Below are positions 17,095 through 25,662 of a stretch of 64,000 nucleotides of DNA, one piece after another. The notes under the pieces are model-generated. The model saw only the letters and a list, made by a program, of their open reading frames with translations, had not been told where the DNA came from and searched no databases. Within the stretch, counting starts at the first letter, position 1. Each line of letters starts with the position of its first letter. This stretch comes from Pseudonocardia sp. N23 (GTDB lineage Bacteria; Actinomycetota; Actinomycetes; Mycobacteriales; Pseudonocardiaceae): the NCBI RefSeq assembly GCF_002583555.1, contig NZ_BEGX01000035.1, positions 21,181 to 85,180 on the forward strand. The letters run 5' to 3'. The translations under genes and the position numbers were made by a program.

Positions 17095-18879
17095 TCAGAC
17101 CGCGATGACCGTCGGCACGATCATCGGGCGGCGGCGGTAGGTCTCCCCCACCCATTTGCCGACGACCCGCCGCACCGCCTGCGCGATCCGGTGCGGGTCG
17201 GTGATGCCCTCGTTCTCGGTGCGCGACAGCTCGTCCTCGATCAACGGCAGCACGGCCTCGAGCGCCTTCGGGTCGTCGGAGAACCCCCGGCCCGACACCG
17301 TCGGCGGCGCGACCGCACGACCTGTCCGCGCGTCGACCGCGACACTGATCTGGATGAAGCCACCCTCGCCGAGGGCCAGCCGGTCCGACAGCGTCGTCTC
17401 GCCGATGTCGCCCACGGACAGCCCGTCGACGTACACCCGCCCCACCTCGACACGCCCCGCGATCGATGCGATCCCATCGACCAGGTCGACCACCACGCCG
17501 TTCTCCGCCAGCACCACACGCTCCTCCGGAACGCCCGTCTGGACGGCCAGGCGGCCGTTGGCACGCAGGTGACGCCATTCGCCGTGCACCGGCATGACGT
17601 TGGACGGGCGGACCGCATTGAACAGGAACAGCAGCTCACCGGCCGGGGAGTGCCCCGACACGTGGACCTTCGCGTTGCCCTGGTGGATCACCTTCGCGCC
17701 GAGGCGGGTCAGGCCGTTGATCACGCCGAACACCGCGGTCTCGTTGCCCGGGATCAGCGAGCTTGCCAGGATGATCGTGTCCTCCGGGCGGATCCGCACC
17801 GACCGGTGGTCGCCGCGCGCCATCCGCGACAGCGCCGAGAGCGGCTCGCCCTGCGACCCCGTCGACACCAGCACCAGCTGGTCGTCGGGCAGCGACATCG
17901 CCTCGTCGAGGTCGACCAGCAGCCCGTCCGGGACCTGCAGCAGATCCAGCTCACCCGCGATGCCCATGTTGCGCACCATCGACCGGCCCACCAGGCACAC
18001 CCGGCGGCCGTGCTTCGCCGCCGCGTCGAGGACCTGCTGGACACGGTGCACATGGCTGGCGAAGCACGCCAGGATGATCCGTGACGTCGCTCTGTGGAAG
18101 ACGCCCTCGATGACCGGGCCGATCTCCCGCTCCGGTGTCACGAAGCCGGGCACGTCGGCGTTCGTCGAGTCGACCAGGAACAGGTCCACGCCCTCGTCCC
18201 CGAGGCGGGAGAAGCCCGCCAGGTCGGTGAGCCGGCCGTCGAGCGGGAGCTGGTCGAGCTTGATGTCGCCCGTGTGCAGCACCAGGCCCGCCGGCGTGCG
18301 GATCGCGACCGCGAGCGCGTCCGGGATCGAGTGGTTGACCGCGAAGTACTCGCAGTCCCACGGGCCGTGGTGCAGCCGCGCACCCTCCGCCACCTCGAGC
18401 AGGTGCGGCGTCAGGCGGTGCTCCTTGCACTTGGCCGCCACCAGCGCCAGCGTGAACTTCGAGCCGACGATCAGCAGGTCCGGCCGCTGCCGCAGCAGGA
18501 ACGGAACCGCCCCGATGTGGTCCTCGTGGCCGTGGGTCAGCACGAGCGCGTCGATGTCGTCGAGCCGGTCCTCGATCGCCCGGAAGTCCGGGAGGATCAG
18601 GTCGACGCCCGGCGAGTCCTCCGAGGGGAACAGCACCCCGCAGTCGACGACGAGCAGCCGGCCGTCGTACTCGAAGACCGTCATGTTGCGGCCGATCTCG
18701 CTGATACCGCCCAGCGCGAACACCCGCAGCCCGCCCGCGGCGAGCGAGGCGGGCGCGTGCATGGGCAGCTCGGCGGCGTTCTCGGCGTCGGGCGGCGGAG
18801 CGGGCACCGGACGGTCGCGCCGGTTCGAGCGGGAACGACGGTCGGCCCTGCGGTCCGACCGGGCAGGAGGACGTGTCAC
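17095..18879 (-). CDS. rnj: ribonuclease J
   Basis: 594 residues. The metallo-beta-lactamase core has HGHEDH (116-121), later HSIPDALAV and HTGDIKLDQLP; a beta-CASP domain follows (SHVHRVQQVLDAA, LVGRSMVRNMGIA) with the HxGxPxxG-like VSGHSPAGEL and MPVHGEWRHL. It is a 5'-exo/endoribonuclease in RNA decay and rRNA processing. The Arg-rich N-terminal extension (1-45) is typical of actinobacteria. GTG 18879 overlaps the dapA stop by 4 nt, the same dapA-rnj order as Rv2753c-Rv2752c. Confidence 0.95.
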   Translation of the reverse strand: MTRPPARSDRRADRRSRSNRRDRPVPAPPPDAENAAELPMHAPASLAAGGLRVFALGGISEIGRNMTVFEYDGRLLVVDCGVLFPSEDSPGVDLILPDFRAIEDRLDDIDALVLTHGHEDHIGAVPFLLRQRPDLLIVGSKFTLALVAAKCKEHRLTPHLLEVAEGARLHHGPWDCEYFAVNHSIPDALAVAIRTPAGLVLHTGDIKLDQLPLDGRLTDLAGFSRLGDEGVDLFLVDSTNADVPGFVTPEREIGPVIEGVFHRATSRIILACFASHVHRVQQVLDAAAKHGRRVCLVGRSMVRNMGIAGELDLLQVPDGLLVDLDEAMSLPDDQLVLVSTGSQGEPLSALSRMARGDHRSVRIRPEDTIILASSLIPGNETAVFGVINGLTRLGAKVIHQGNAKVHVSGHSPAGELLFLFNAVRPSNVMPVHGEWRHLRANGRLAVQTGVPEERVVLAENGVVVDLVDGIASIAGRVEVGRVYVDGLSVGDIGETTLSDRLALGEGGFIQISVAVDARTGRAVAPPTVSGRGFSDDPKALEAVLPLIEDELSRTENEGITDPHRIAQAVRRVVGKWVGETYRRRPMIVPTVIAV

Positions 18880-19874
18880 CGGTATGCGACCTCCGCACCG
18901 AGATCGACGGCGGCCCGGGCACCCAGCGCACCGTAGCCACGATGGGTCTCCTGGCCGACCGCCTCGGCGTCCAGCGCGATCCCCGCCGCCGTCAGGTCGA
19001 CGACGATCGCCGCGACCTGCTCGTCCGTGGCCGGAGGCAGTGGCAGCCGTGGGTCACCGACGTCGATACCGCGCAGCTTCAACGCCGTCTTCGCGAACAC
19101 CACCCCGCCGACGCGGCCCATCGCCCGGATCACCGGCAACGTCGCATAGTGGAGGTTGCGGGCGCGGTCGTGCTCGCCCGCCTCGTACGCGTTCAGCATC
19201 GCGCGCAGCCGGTCGGCCACGACGTGCCCGATCACACTGACGAAGCCCACCGCCCCCACCGACAGCCACGGCAGGTTCACCGGGTCGTCGCCGGAGTAGT
19301 AGGCCAGCGTCGTCGTCGCCAGCACCTCCGTGCCGACGCGCAGGTCGTTGCGGGCGTCCTTGACCGCCACGATCCGCGGATGCTCCGAGAGCTTCTGCAG
19401 CGTCTCCAGCTCGATCGGGATGACGCTGCGCGGCGGGATGTCGTAGAGCATCACCGGCAGGTCGGTCGCATCCGCGACCGTCGTGAAGTGTGCGACCAGC
19501 CCGGACTGCGGCGGCCGCGAGTAGTACGGCGTCACCAGCAGCAGCCCGTGTGCGCCCGCCTTCTCCGCCTGACGGGCCAGGTTCACGCTGTGGCGCGTGT
19601 CGTACGTCCCGGCTCCCGCGACCACGACCGCCCGGTCGCCCACCGCGCTCACGACAGCTCGGACCAGCTCCGCCTTCTCTGCGTCGGACGTCGTCGGGCC
19701 CTCACCGGTCGTGCCGTTGACCACGAGCCCGTCGTTGCCCAGGTCGACGAGGTGTGACGCCAGCTCCTCGGCTTTGGCGAGGTCCAGCTCCCCGTCGGCG
19801 TCGAACGGGGTGAGCATGGCGGTCAGCACCTGACCGAACGGGCGGCCCGGTGGCCGCGACGGAGCTGGGGTCAT
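18876..19874 (-). CDS. dapA: 4-hydroxy-tetrahydrodipicolinate synthase
   Basis: 332 residues of the DapA aldolase family. GTTGE lies at 54-58, catalytic Y144 in LYDIPPRS and Schiff-base K172 in IVAVKDA. It condenses pyruvate and aspartate semialdehyde in lysine/diaminopimelate synthesis; dapB is at 27-28 kb. It is about 30 residues longer than usual because of a C-terminal tail (from about residue 304) that overlaps the rnj start. TACGGT (19883-19888) lies 8 nt before ATG, suggesting a leaderless transcript. Confidence 0.94.
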   Translation of the reverse strand: MTPAPSRPPGRPFGQVLTAMLTPFDADGELDLAKAEELASHLVDLGNDGLVVNGTTGEGPTTSDAEKAELVRAVVSAVGDRAVVVAGAGTYDTRHSVNLARQAEKAGAHGLLLVTPYYSRPPQSGLVAHFTTVADATDLPVMLYDIPPRSVIPIELETLQKLSEHPRIVAVKDARNDLRVGTEVLATTTLAYYSGDDPVNLPWLSVGAVGFVSVIGHVVADRLRAMLNAYEAGEHDRARNLHYATLPVIRAMGRVGGVVFAKTALKLRGIDVGDPRLPLPPATDEQVAAIVVDLTAAGIALDAEAVGQETHRGYGALGARAAVDLGAEVAYR

Positions 19875-19954
19875 GGGTCATGACCGTACCTGCGTGCCGC
19901 CCGATCCGGGCTGCCGACCGGCTGCGTGCGCGACTGGTCACAACCCGCCCGGCG

Positions 19955-20581
19955 CTACAGCCCCCGGCCGGACCTGCGGTACCCCTCGACGTCGGGCGCC
20001 GCACCCTCCAGCTCCACCCGGCACGCCTCCCGGCCGAACGCGTGCAGCGCCACCTCCGCCGGCTCGCCCACGATCGTCACCAGCCCCGGGCCCGTCCGCA
20101 CCACGTGCACCGCACCGTCGGGCCTGCGCACCACCACACCCACCGGGCTGCGCCGCCACAGCAACCGGCCCATCCGGCCGATCAACCCCCACAACGCGGT
20201 GTCGCGCGCCTCGTCGGCCGGCCGCGGCTCCCAGCCCGGCTCACCACGCCGCACGTCCTCGTGGTGGACGAAGAACTCCGCGCCGTTCGCGAACTCGTCG
20301 ACCTTTCCCACCCGGTACGGGGACCAGGCCGGCGGGCCCTCCCGCAGATCGTCGATCATCTCCTGCCACGGGGTGTCGGCGTAGCCGTGCATCGCGCGGT
20401 CCGTGATCGGCGCCAGCGCCGACAGCAGGATCCCCGGCGCAGCCCACGGCTGACGCTCCCGCACCAGCAGGTGCGCCAACAGGTCACGGCTCGTCCAGCC
20501 CGCACAGAGCGTCGGCCGGTCCGGGCCCGACCGCTCCAGCTCGTCACACACTGCCGCTCGTTCGGTCGTCGCGAGGCTCAC
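19955..20581 (-). CDS. TIGR03085-type metal-binding protein (mycothiol-dependent fold)
   Basis: 208 residues with the maleylpyruvate-isomerase/DinB-like N-terminal helix bundle (ERAAVCDELERSGPDRPTLCAGW, SRDLLAHLLVRERQPWAAPG). The central HHEDVRRGEPGWEPR supplies His ligands for a metal. The C-terminus resembles the SCP-like cap. The family is thought to use mycothiol; no substrate is known. GTG 20581 follows TAGGTT (20589-20594) by 7 nt. It lies 80 bp upstream of dapA on the same strand, and 77 bp from a divergent broken relative. Confidence 0.82.
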   Translation of the reverse strand: MSLATTERAAVCDELERSGPDRPTLCAGWTSRDLLAHLLVRERQPWAAPGILLSALAPITDRAMHGYADTPWQEMIDDLREGPPAWSPYRVGKVDEFANGAEFFVHHEDVRRGEPGWEPRPADEARDTALWGLIGRMGRLLWRRSPVGVVVRRPDGAVHVVRTGPGLVTIVGEPAEVALHAFGREACRVELEGAAPDVEGYRRSGRGL

Positions 20582-20658
20582 GGTCGCGAACCTAGCCGTC
20601 GCAGGCGCCGCGCACCGGGCGGGTGGCACGTCCGTCCGGTCTGTTGTCGGGTGGGCGG

Positions 20659-21395
20659 ATGCAGGATGCCGACAGCCACCCCGGGCCCGACCACCGTCTC
20701 GGGCTCGACCGGCAGATCGCCACCATCGCCGGCGAGGGCGCCCGGCTCGGCGCCACCGTCCGCCGCGACCCCACCCGCCCCGCTGCGCTCCTGCCCCGAC
20801 TGGCCCGGCTCCGACCTGCTCGCCCACGTCGACGCCTTCGCCCGCTGGGTCGTCGGGCTCGTCGACGGCACCGGCCAGCTCGACCGCGACCTCCCCGACA
20901 TCGACCCTGCGGAGGCTGACGCCACCTGGGACGACGACCTCGCCCAGCTCGCGCGACCCTGCGCGCCACCCCGCCCGACGCGCCGGCCCGCAACTGGGCC
21001 GTCTCCCCCGACACCGTCGCCTTCTGGCAGCGCCGCGCCGCCCACGAGCTCACCGTCCACCGCTGGGACGCCCAGACCGCCGCCGGCCCCGCGCCCGCCC
21101 ACGGCGACGCCCGACCGACACCTGCGTCGCTGCAGACGGGGTCGACGAGTTCTTCGACGTCTTCGTCGCGACGGGCCTCGCCGCCGGCATGGTCCCCCGC
21201 TCCGCCGCAACCCTGGCCGTCGAGCTCACCGACGCGGGCGCCCGTCGCGAGCACGACCTCCCCGAAGCCGGACCCGTCACCACCATCCGCGGCCCCGCCG
21301 CCGACGTCCTGCTCGCCGTCTGGGGCCGCGCGCCCCTGCAGGCCCTGCACGCCGACGGCGACCCCTCGGTCCTGGAGAACTGGCCGCGCATCTGA
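20659..21395 (+). pseudogene. maleylpyruvate isomerase-family protein, frameshifted
   Basis: A single protein is recoverable only by joining four pieces: LDRQIATIAGEGARLGATV (start ATG 20659); CPDWPGSDLLAHVDAFARWVVGLVDG; NWAVSPDTVAFWQRRAAHELTVHRWDAQ; and GVDEFFDVFVATGLAAGMVP to the stop at 21395. Successive pieces are in frames 1, 2, 1 and 0 (coordinate modulo 3), so at least three indels separate them. Together they match the mycothiol-dependent maleylpyruvate isomerase fold with its metal-binding HELTVHRWD. Neighbouring genes are intact, so decay is more likely than sequencing error. Confidence 0.78.
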
Positions 21396-21555
21396 CGATC
21401 CCCGATCGGCGGCATCGCCCGGGCCCCTCCCCGACGAACGGTGTCGAGCCGCCGGACCACGCAGCGTGCGACGAGCCCCGTCGAGCTCGACGTGGGGCTT
21501 GGTGCCCGCCGCCCGCCGGAGAAGTCTCGTGTCGAACTCGGCGGAGCCAGCGACT

Positions 21556-21606
21556 CGCTACCCCTCGGTGACGACGCTCGGGCGCTCCGCTACCCCTCGG
21601 TGACGA
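21556..21606. repeat. duplicated 3' end of thyX
   Basis: The 19-mer CGCTACCCCTCGGTGACGA occurs at 21556-21574 and 21588-21606, a 32-bp period. The inner copy contains the thyX stop codon; the outer copy repeats the last codons and stop (VTEG-stop on the minus strand). It adds no coding capacity. Confidence 0.9.
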
Positions 21607-22342
21607 AGGGGCTCGACGCGATCTCGGAGCCGTCCTCGAGCTTCTGGATGTCGAAGTCGTTGAAGACGTTGGGGACCTCGCGCTGCAGCTGGCGCAGGCA
21701 CTCGACGGCCAGCTCGCGGATCTCGACGTCGGCGTGCTCGGAGGCGCGCATCGCGATGAAGTGCCGCCAGGCCCGGTAGTTGCCGGTGACGACGATGCGG
21801 GTCTCGGTGGCGTTGGGCAGGATCGCGCGGGCGGCCTGCCGGGCCTGCTTGCGGCGCAGCGTGGCGTTGGGGACGTCGGCGAACCGCTTCTCCAAACCCG
21901 CCAGCAGCTCGGTGTAGGCCTGGACCGCCGCCTCCGCCGCCTTCTCGAACATCTCGTGCAGCTCGGGGTCGTCGCCGATCGCGTCGGGCTCGACCATCGC
22001 GGCGTCGCGCTCGGGGACGTAGCGCTGCGAGAGCTGCGAGTAGGAGAAGTGGCGGTGCCGGATCAGCTCGTGGGTGAGCGAGCGCGAGATGCCGGTGAGG
22101 TAGAAGCTGACCGTGCCGTGCTCGAGCACCGAGAGGTGGCCGACCTCGAGGATGTGCCGCAGATAGCCGGCGTTGGTGGCCGTGGCCGGGTTGGGCTTGC
22201 CCCACGACTGGTAGCAGGCCCGGCCGGCGAACTCGGCCAGGGCCTGACCGCCGTCGGCGTCGGTGGTCCACGGCACGTCGGACGGCGGGAAGAACTCGGT
22301 CTTCGCGACGAGCTGGACGCCCAGGCGCACGATCTCCGGCAT
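21590..22342 (-). CDS. thyX: flavin-dependent thymidylate synthase
   Basis: 250 residues, the same length as M. tuberculosis ThyX. The ThyX signature [13 protein letters not shown] is at 95-107, and the flavin/dUMP segments [10 protein letters not shown] and [17 protein letters not shown] follow. It makes dTMP from dUMP using FAD and methylene-tetrahydrofolate. Start ATG 22342 ([10 protein letters not shown]) is preferred over the upstream in-frame ATG because TACGCT (22349-22354) lies 6 nt before it. The gene is separated from dapA by the isomerase-like pair. Confidence 0.95.
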   Translation of the reverse strand: MPEIVRLGVQLVAKTEFFPPSDVPWTTDADGGQALAEFAGRACYQSWGKPNPATATNAGYLRHILEVGHLSVLEHGTVSFYLTGISRSLTHELIRHRHFSYSQLSQRYVPERDAAMVEPDAIGDDPELHEMFEKAAEAAVQAYTELLAGLEKRFADVPNATLRRKQARQAARAILPNATETRIVVTGNYRAWRHFIAMRASEHADVEIRELAVECLRQLQREVPNVFNDFDIQKLEDGSEIASSPFVTEG

Positions 22343-22458
22343 ACCGGCAGCGTAACCGGGCACCCCGGCACCCCGATCGAGGCCCCGGGGACGATCCGCC
22401 GTCCCCGCACGTTCCTTCGGTGAGCACGGCGAGCGCCAGAAGTGCCGTCACCAATACC

Positions 22459-22495
22459 TTGCGATGACACCACAGTGACGCCATAGTGGTGTCAT
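22459..22495 (+). promoter_or_regulatory. leaderless promoter overlaid by three TGACNCCA half-sites
   Basis: -35 TTGCGA (22459-22464), a 17-bp spacer and -10 CATAGT (22482-22487) lie 6 nt before the ATG at 22494. Half-sites TGACACCA (22465-22472), TGACGCCA (22476-22483) and inverted TGGTGTCA (22487-22494) are each separated by exactly 3 nt, so they repeat every 11 bp. The outer two also form a perfect 10-bp inverted repeat with a 12-nt spacer. The pattern suits cooperative binding of ribbon-helix-helix dimers. Confidence 0.7.
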
Positions 22496-23060
22496 GGATG
22501 TCAGTCAGTACGTAGCGCAGCTGCGGGAGGACCTCTCCTCCGCCGCGGCCGCCGGCGACGAGCAGACCCGGCGGACCGCCGCGCTGCTCGGCGCGGCGAT
22601 CGAGCCGGCCGCCCGGCTGGCCGTCATGAACGCCCTGTCCGACCTGGCCGCCGAGGTCACCGCCGCACTGGGCGACCGGGTCGTCGAGGTCCGGCTCGAC
22701 GGCCGGGACGTGCGGGTCGTCGTCACCGGCGACGAGCACGCCCCCGAGCCCGAGCCCGAGCCCGCGCCCTCGATGCCGCCGCTCGGCGGCGACGCCGGCG
22801 ACATCAGCCGCATCACGCTGCGGCTCGTCGAGCAGATCAAGGGCCAGGCCGAGCAGGCCGCCGCGGCGCAGGGCGTCTCGCTGAACTCGTGGGTCGCCCA
22901 GGCCGTGCAGGGTGCGCTGTCCGGGCGCGGCGGCAACGGCGGCAACTGGGACCGCGGGAACTGGGACCGGGGCAACTGGGACCGCGGCGACCGTGGTGGT
23001 CGTGGCCGTGGTGGCCGCCCCGACGACGGACGCCGCGTCCGCGGCTGGGTGCAGGGGTGA
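22494..23060 (+). CDS. HicB-like ribbon-helix-helix protein with NWDRG repeats
   Basis: 188 residues. Residues 1-80 form a helical/beta N-terminal domain (VSQYVAQLREDL, RVVEVRLDGRDVRVVV). An acidic Glu-Pro linker leads to an RHH/HicB-type DNA-binding unit (DISRITLRLVEQIKGQAEQ, GVSLNSWVAQAVQGAL). The tail has three NWDRG repeats and an Arg/Gly-rich end, features of nucleic-acid-binding tails. No HicA-like toxin is adjacent. It overlaps the DUF4097 gene by 1 nt and probably represses its own promoter at 22459-22495. Confidence 0.8.
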   Translation: MDVSQYVAQLREDLSSAAAAGDEQTRRTAALLGAAIEPAARLAVMNALSDLAAEVTAALGDRVVEVRLDGRDVRVVVTGDEHAPEPEPEPAPSMPPLGGDAGDISRITLRLVEQIKGQAEQAAAAQGVSLNSWVAQAVQGALSGRGGNGGNWDRGNWDRGNWDRGDRGGRGRGGRPDDGRRVRGWVQG

Positions 23061-24079
23061 TGACGATGAGCGACGAGACCCACGACGAGACCCCCGACCT
23101 CACCAAGGACAGCTCCGCCGGGGGCGACACCGGCGCGGCGGACCTCGGCCGTGAGGAACGCTGGGACACGACGGGCCCCGCGGAGCTGGAGCTGACGATC
23201 GACGTCGGCTCGGTGACCGTCGAGCTCTCCGACACCACCGAGGTGTGGGTGGAGGTCCGGCACGAGCCCCGCGGTGGCAACGTCTGGACCAACGGCATCG
23301 CCGGGCTGGTCAACTGGATCGGCTCGGCCACGAGCCGCGGCGGGTTCCCGCAGATGCAGGGCGGTTTCCCCGCCGGCATTCCGGCGTTCGACGAGGGCGT
23401 CGAGGAGCTCGCCGCCAAGGCCGTGGCGGCGACGGAGATCCGCTGGTCGGAGACCTCGCGACGGCTCGTGGTGCGCTCGCCGCAGGAGATGCCGCTGCGG
23501 ATGATCCCGCTGGCGGTGACGGTCCGGGCGCCCGTGGCATCGCGGCACGCGGTGCGTACCGGCGCGGGCGACGTCTCGGTGACCGGCCGGGCGGGCTGGG
23601 GGGCGGTGCGCACCGGGTCGGGCGACGTCAGGCTGGAGGAGACGGGCGGCGACGTCGACGTCACCACCGGGTCGGGCGACGTCGACCTCGGCCCCGTCGC
23701 CGGGCGGGCGAAGGTCCGCACCGGGTCGGGCCGCATCGCGGTCGCGGCGCTGGGTGGTCCGAGCCAGGTCAAGACGGGCAGTGGTGACGTGGAGCTCGGC
23801 GAGGTGACGGGCGATCTGGGTGTCCGCACCGGGTCGGGCGAGGTCCGGGTCACCGACGCGGTGTCGGGTTCGCTCGACCTCACGACCGGATCGGGCGGGG
23901 TCAGGATCGGGGTGCACTCCGGTGTCGCCGCCGAGCTGGACCTGTCGTCGGGGACGGGACGGGCGCGCAGCGAGCTGGAGGTCGGCCGGGTCGCCCCGCA
24001 GCAGGCTCCGGCGTTGCGCATCCACGGCCGCGCCGGGACCGGCGACGTCTTGGTGACGCGGGCGGCAGCCGCAGTCTGA
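23060..24079 (+). CDS. DUF4097-family beta-repeat protein
   Basis: 339 residues. After an acidic N-terminus (1-40) come beta-strand repeats; from about 175 to 300 the motif TGSG(D/E)V recurs six times with about 20-residue spacing, as expected for the right-handed beta-helix of DUF4097/adhesin-like proteins. There is no signal peptide or membrane anchor. Start ATG 23060 overlaps the RHH gene stop (TGATG), so the two are co-translated. Such proteins commonly accompany HicB-like regulators in actinobacteria; function unknown. A terminator follows. Confidence 0.82.
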   Translation: MTMSDETHDETPDLTKDSSAGGDTGAADLGREERWDTTGPAELELTIDVGSVTVELSDTTEVWVEVRHEPRGGNVWTNGIAGLVNWIGSATSRGGFPQMQGGFPAGIPAFDEGVEELAAKAVAATEIRWSETSRRLVVRSPQEMPLRMIPLAVTVRAPVASRHAVRTGAGDVSVTGRAGWGAVRTGSGDVRLEETGGDVDVTTGSGDVDLGPVAGRAKVRTGSGRIAVAALGGPSQVKTGSGDVELGEVTGDLGVRTGSGEVRVTDAVSGSLDLTTGSGGVRIGVHSGVAAELDLSSGTGRARSELEVGRVAPQQAPALRIHGRAGTGDVLVTRAAAAV

Positions 24080-24110
24080 TCGACATGCCGGGTGGGGGCC
24101 CGGCTCGCCG

Positions 24111-24155
24111 GTGGGAACCCGGTCGCGCTGGGGAGCGGCGACCGGGTTCTCCCAC
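24111..24155 (+). terminator. terminator after DUF4097 gene
   Basis: GTGGGAACCCGGTCGC (24111-24126) pairs with GCGACCGGGTTCTCCCAC (24138-24155) across an 11-nt loop, a 16-bp stem with one small bulge. It lies 31 bp after the stop. The remaining region to 24352 contains nothing I can support. Confidence 0.7.
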
Positions 24156-24352
24156 GGCCGGGCACGGTTCGTCGGCACCGCGACGGACGGCACGCCGACG
24201 CCGCGCGGAGTTCGACACAGGACGCGCCCGACAACCGTCGAACCAGTCCCAGGTCGACCTCGACGAGAGTCGGGTCGCGCCGTCGTCCGTCGGGACCAGC
24301 CCGCGGCCGCGACGTCCGCCGGCCACCGCAGGGCATCGCGCGGGCCGCGCTG

Positions 24353-25603
24353 TCAGAGGGCGCGGACCTCCCGGTCGAGTGCCGGAGCCAGCCCACCCCG
24401 CTCCCCGACGACGACCTTCTCGAGCCCCAGCCAGCCGGCCATCGCCTCGAGCTCGGCGGCCAGCTCGGCGGCGACCCGCCGTTCGTCGGCACCCTCGACG
24501 CCCGCCTCGGCGAACGCGCCCTTGACCCGCAGCGTGCCCGCGGCGCGGTCCGACTTGAGGTCGACGCGCGCGACGAGACGGCCGTCGAGCAGGAACGGGA
24601 AGACGTAGTAGCCGAACTCGCGCTTGGGCTCGGGCACGTAGATCTCGATGCGGTAGCGGAACCCGAAGATCCGTTCGGCTCGGGCGCGTTCCCAGACCAG
24701 CGGGTCGAACGGGCAGAGCAGCGCCCGTCCCACGACCTCGCGCGGCACCCGCACCCCGGGCGCCCGGTAGGCCGGCCGTGTCCAGCCCCGCACGGTGACA
24801 CGCTCGACCGCGCCCTCTTCGACGAGCTCGGCGAGGGCGCGACTGTTGCGGTCGGGGCCCAGGCGGTAGTAGTCACGCACCTCGGGCTCGGTGGCCACCC
24901 CGAGCGCAGTGACCGCCTTGCGGACCAGGCGGCGTGCCGCCTCGTCGTCGGCAACTGGCGGTGCCCCGAGCACCGCTGCGGGGAGAACGCGTTCGGGCAG
25001 GTCGTAGAGGCGCTGGAAGTGCACACGGGTGCCGGTGGTGAGCTCCCCGACGCCGAAGAGGTACTCGCAGATGCGTTTGACGTCGGACCGGTCCCACCAC
25101 GTGGCTCCCGGCGGGCGCGGCGCGGACCGGCCGCCGAGCGCGTTCTCCAGCGTGCCCGCTCCGACAGGCCCGAGCTCCTTCACCGCGGCCAGTACGTCGG
25201 CCACCAGCCCCGGGTCGCGTTCGACGAGTGGCCCGTAGTTCCGCCACCAGCCGCGGCGTTTGGCGCCCGACAGCAACAGCGGCCAGTCCTCGACGGGCAG
25301 CAGGCACGCCTCGTGAGCCCAGTACTCGGCCAGCAGCCGGGGGCGGCGTGCCGAGTGCGACCAGGCCGCGTCGTCGACGAGCTCGCGCGGATACGGGCCG
25401 AGGCGCGCGAAGAGCGGCATGTAGTGGGCGCGGACGGCGACGTTGACCGAGTCGAGCTGGAGCAGGTGCAGCCGGCCCAGGACGCGCTGCAGGTGCCGGC
25501 GCGTGACGGGGCCGGTGGGCCGCCCGTCGGCGAAGCCCTGCGCGCCGAGCACCGTGCGGCGCGCGACGTCGGCACCGATCGCGAGCGTCCCGTCCCTGAC
25601 CAC
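24353..25603 (-). CDS. YcaQ/AlkZ-like winged-helix DNA glycosylase
   Basis: 416 residues of the HTH_42 family (YcaQ, AlkZ), which unhook interstrand crosslinks or alkylated bases. Visible landmarks are RRHLQRVLGRLHLLQLDSVNV near the N-terminus, the AEYWAHEACLLP motif, RPAYRAP, LLCPFDPLVWER and RIEIYVPEPKREFGYYVFPFLL. The latter match the conserved C-terminal core. The GTG start 25603 gives a sensible length, but a start nearer LAIGADVARRT is possible. It is separated from the EamA transporter by 59 bp on the same strand. Confidence 0.87.
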   Translation of the reverse strand: MVRDGTLAIGADVARRTVLGAQGFADGRPTGPVTRRHLQRVLGRLHLLQLDSVNVAVRAHYMPLFARLGPYPRELVDDAAWSHSARRPRLLAEYWAHEACLLPVEDWPLLLSGAKRRGWWRNYGPLVERDPGLVADVLAAVKELGPVGAGTLENALGGRSAPRPPGATWWDRSDVKRICEYLFGVGELTTGTRVHFQRLYDLPERVLPAAVLGAPPVADDEAARRLVRKAVTALGVATEPEVRDYYRLGPDRNSRALAELVEEGAVERVTVRGWTRPAYRAPGVRVPREVVGRALLCPFDPLVWERARAERIFGFRYRIEIYVPEPKREFGYYVFPFLLDGRLVARVDLKSDRAAGTLRVKGAFAEAGVEGADERRVAAELAAELEAMAGWLGLEKVVVGERGGLAPALDREVRAL

Positions 25604-25662
25604 GCCCGCATGCTGCCACCCACCACCGACAGTTCCGGGTCGGGGACATCGGGTCGGGAGCC

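Noticed and set aside
22494..24079. HicAB toxin-antitoxin module
   Set aside because: The partner is a DUF4097 beta-repeat protein, not a small HicA dsRNA-binding toxin.
21396..24352. Shared GTGTCGAACTC near 21530 and 24205 as transposon ends
   Set aside because: Only 11 bases match, with no transposase or target duplication.
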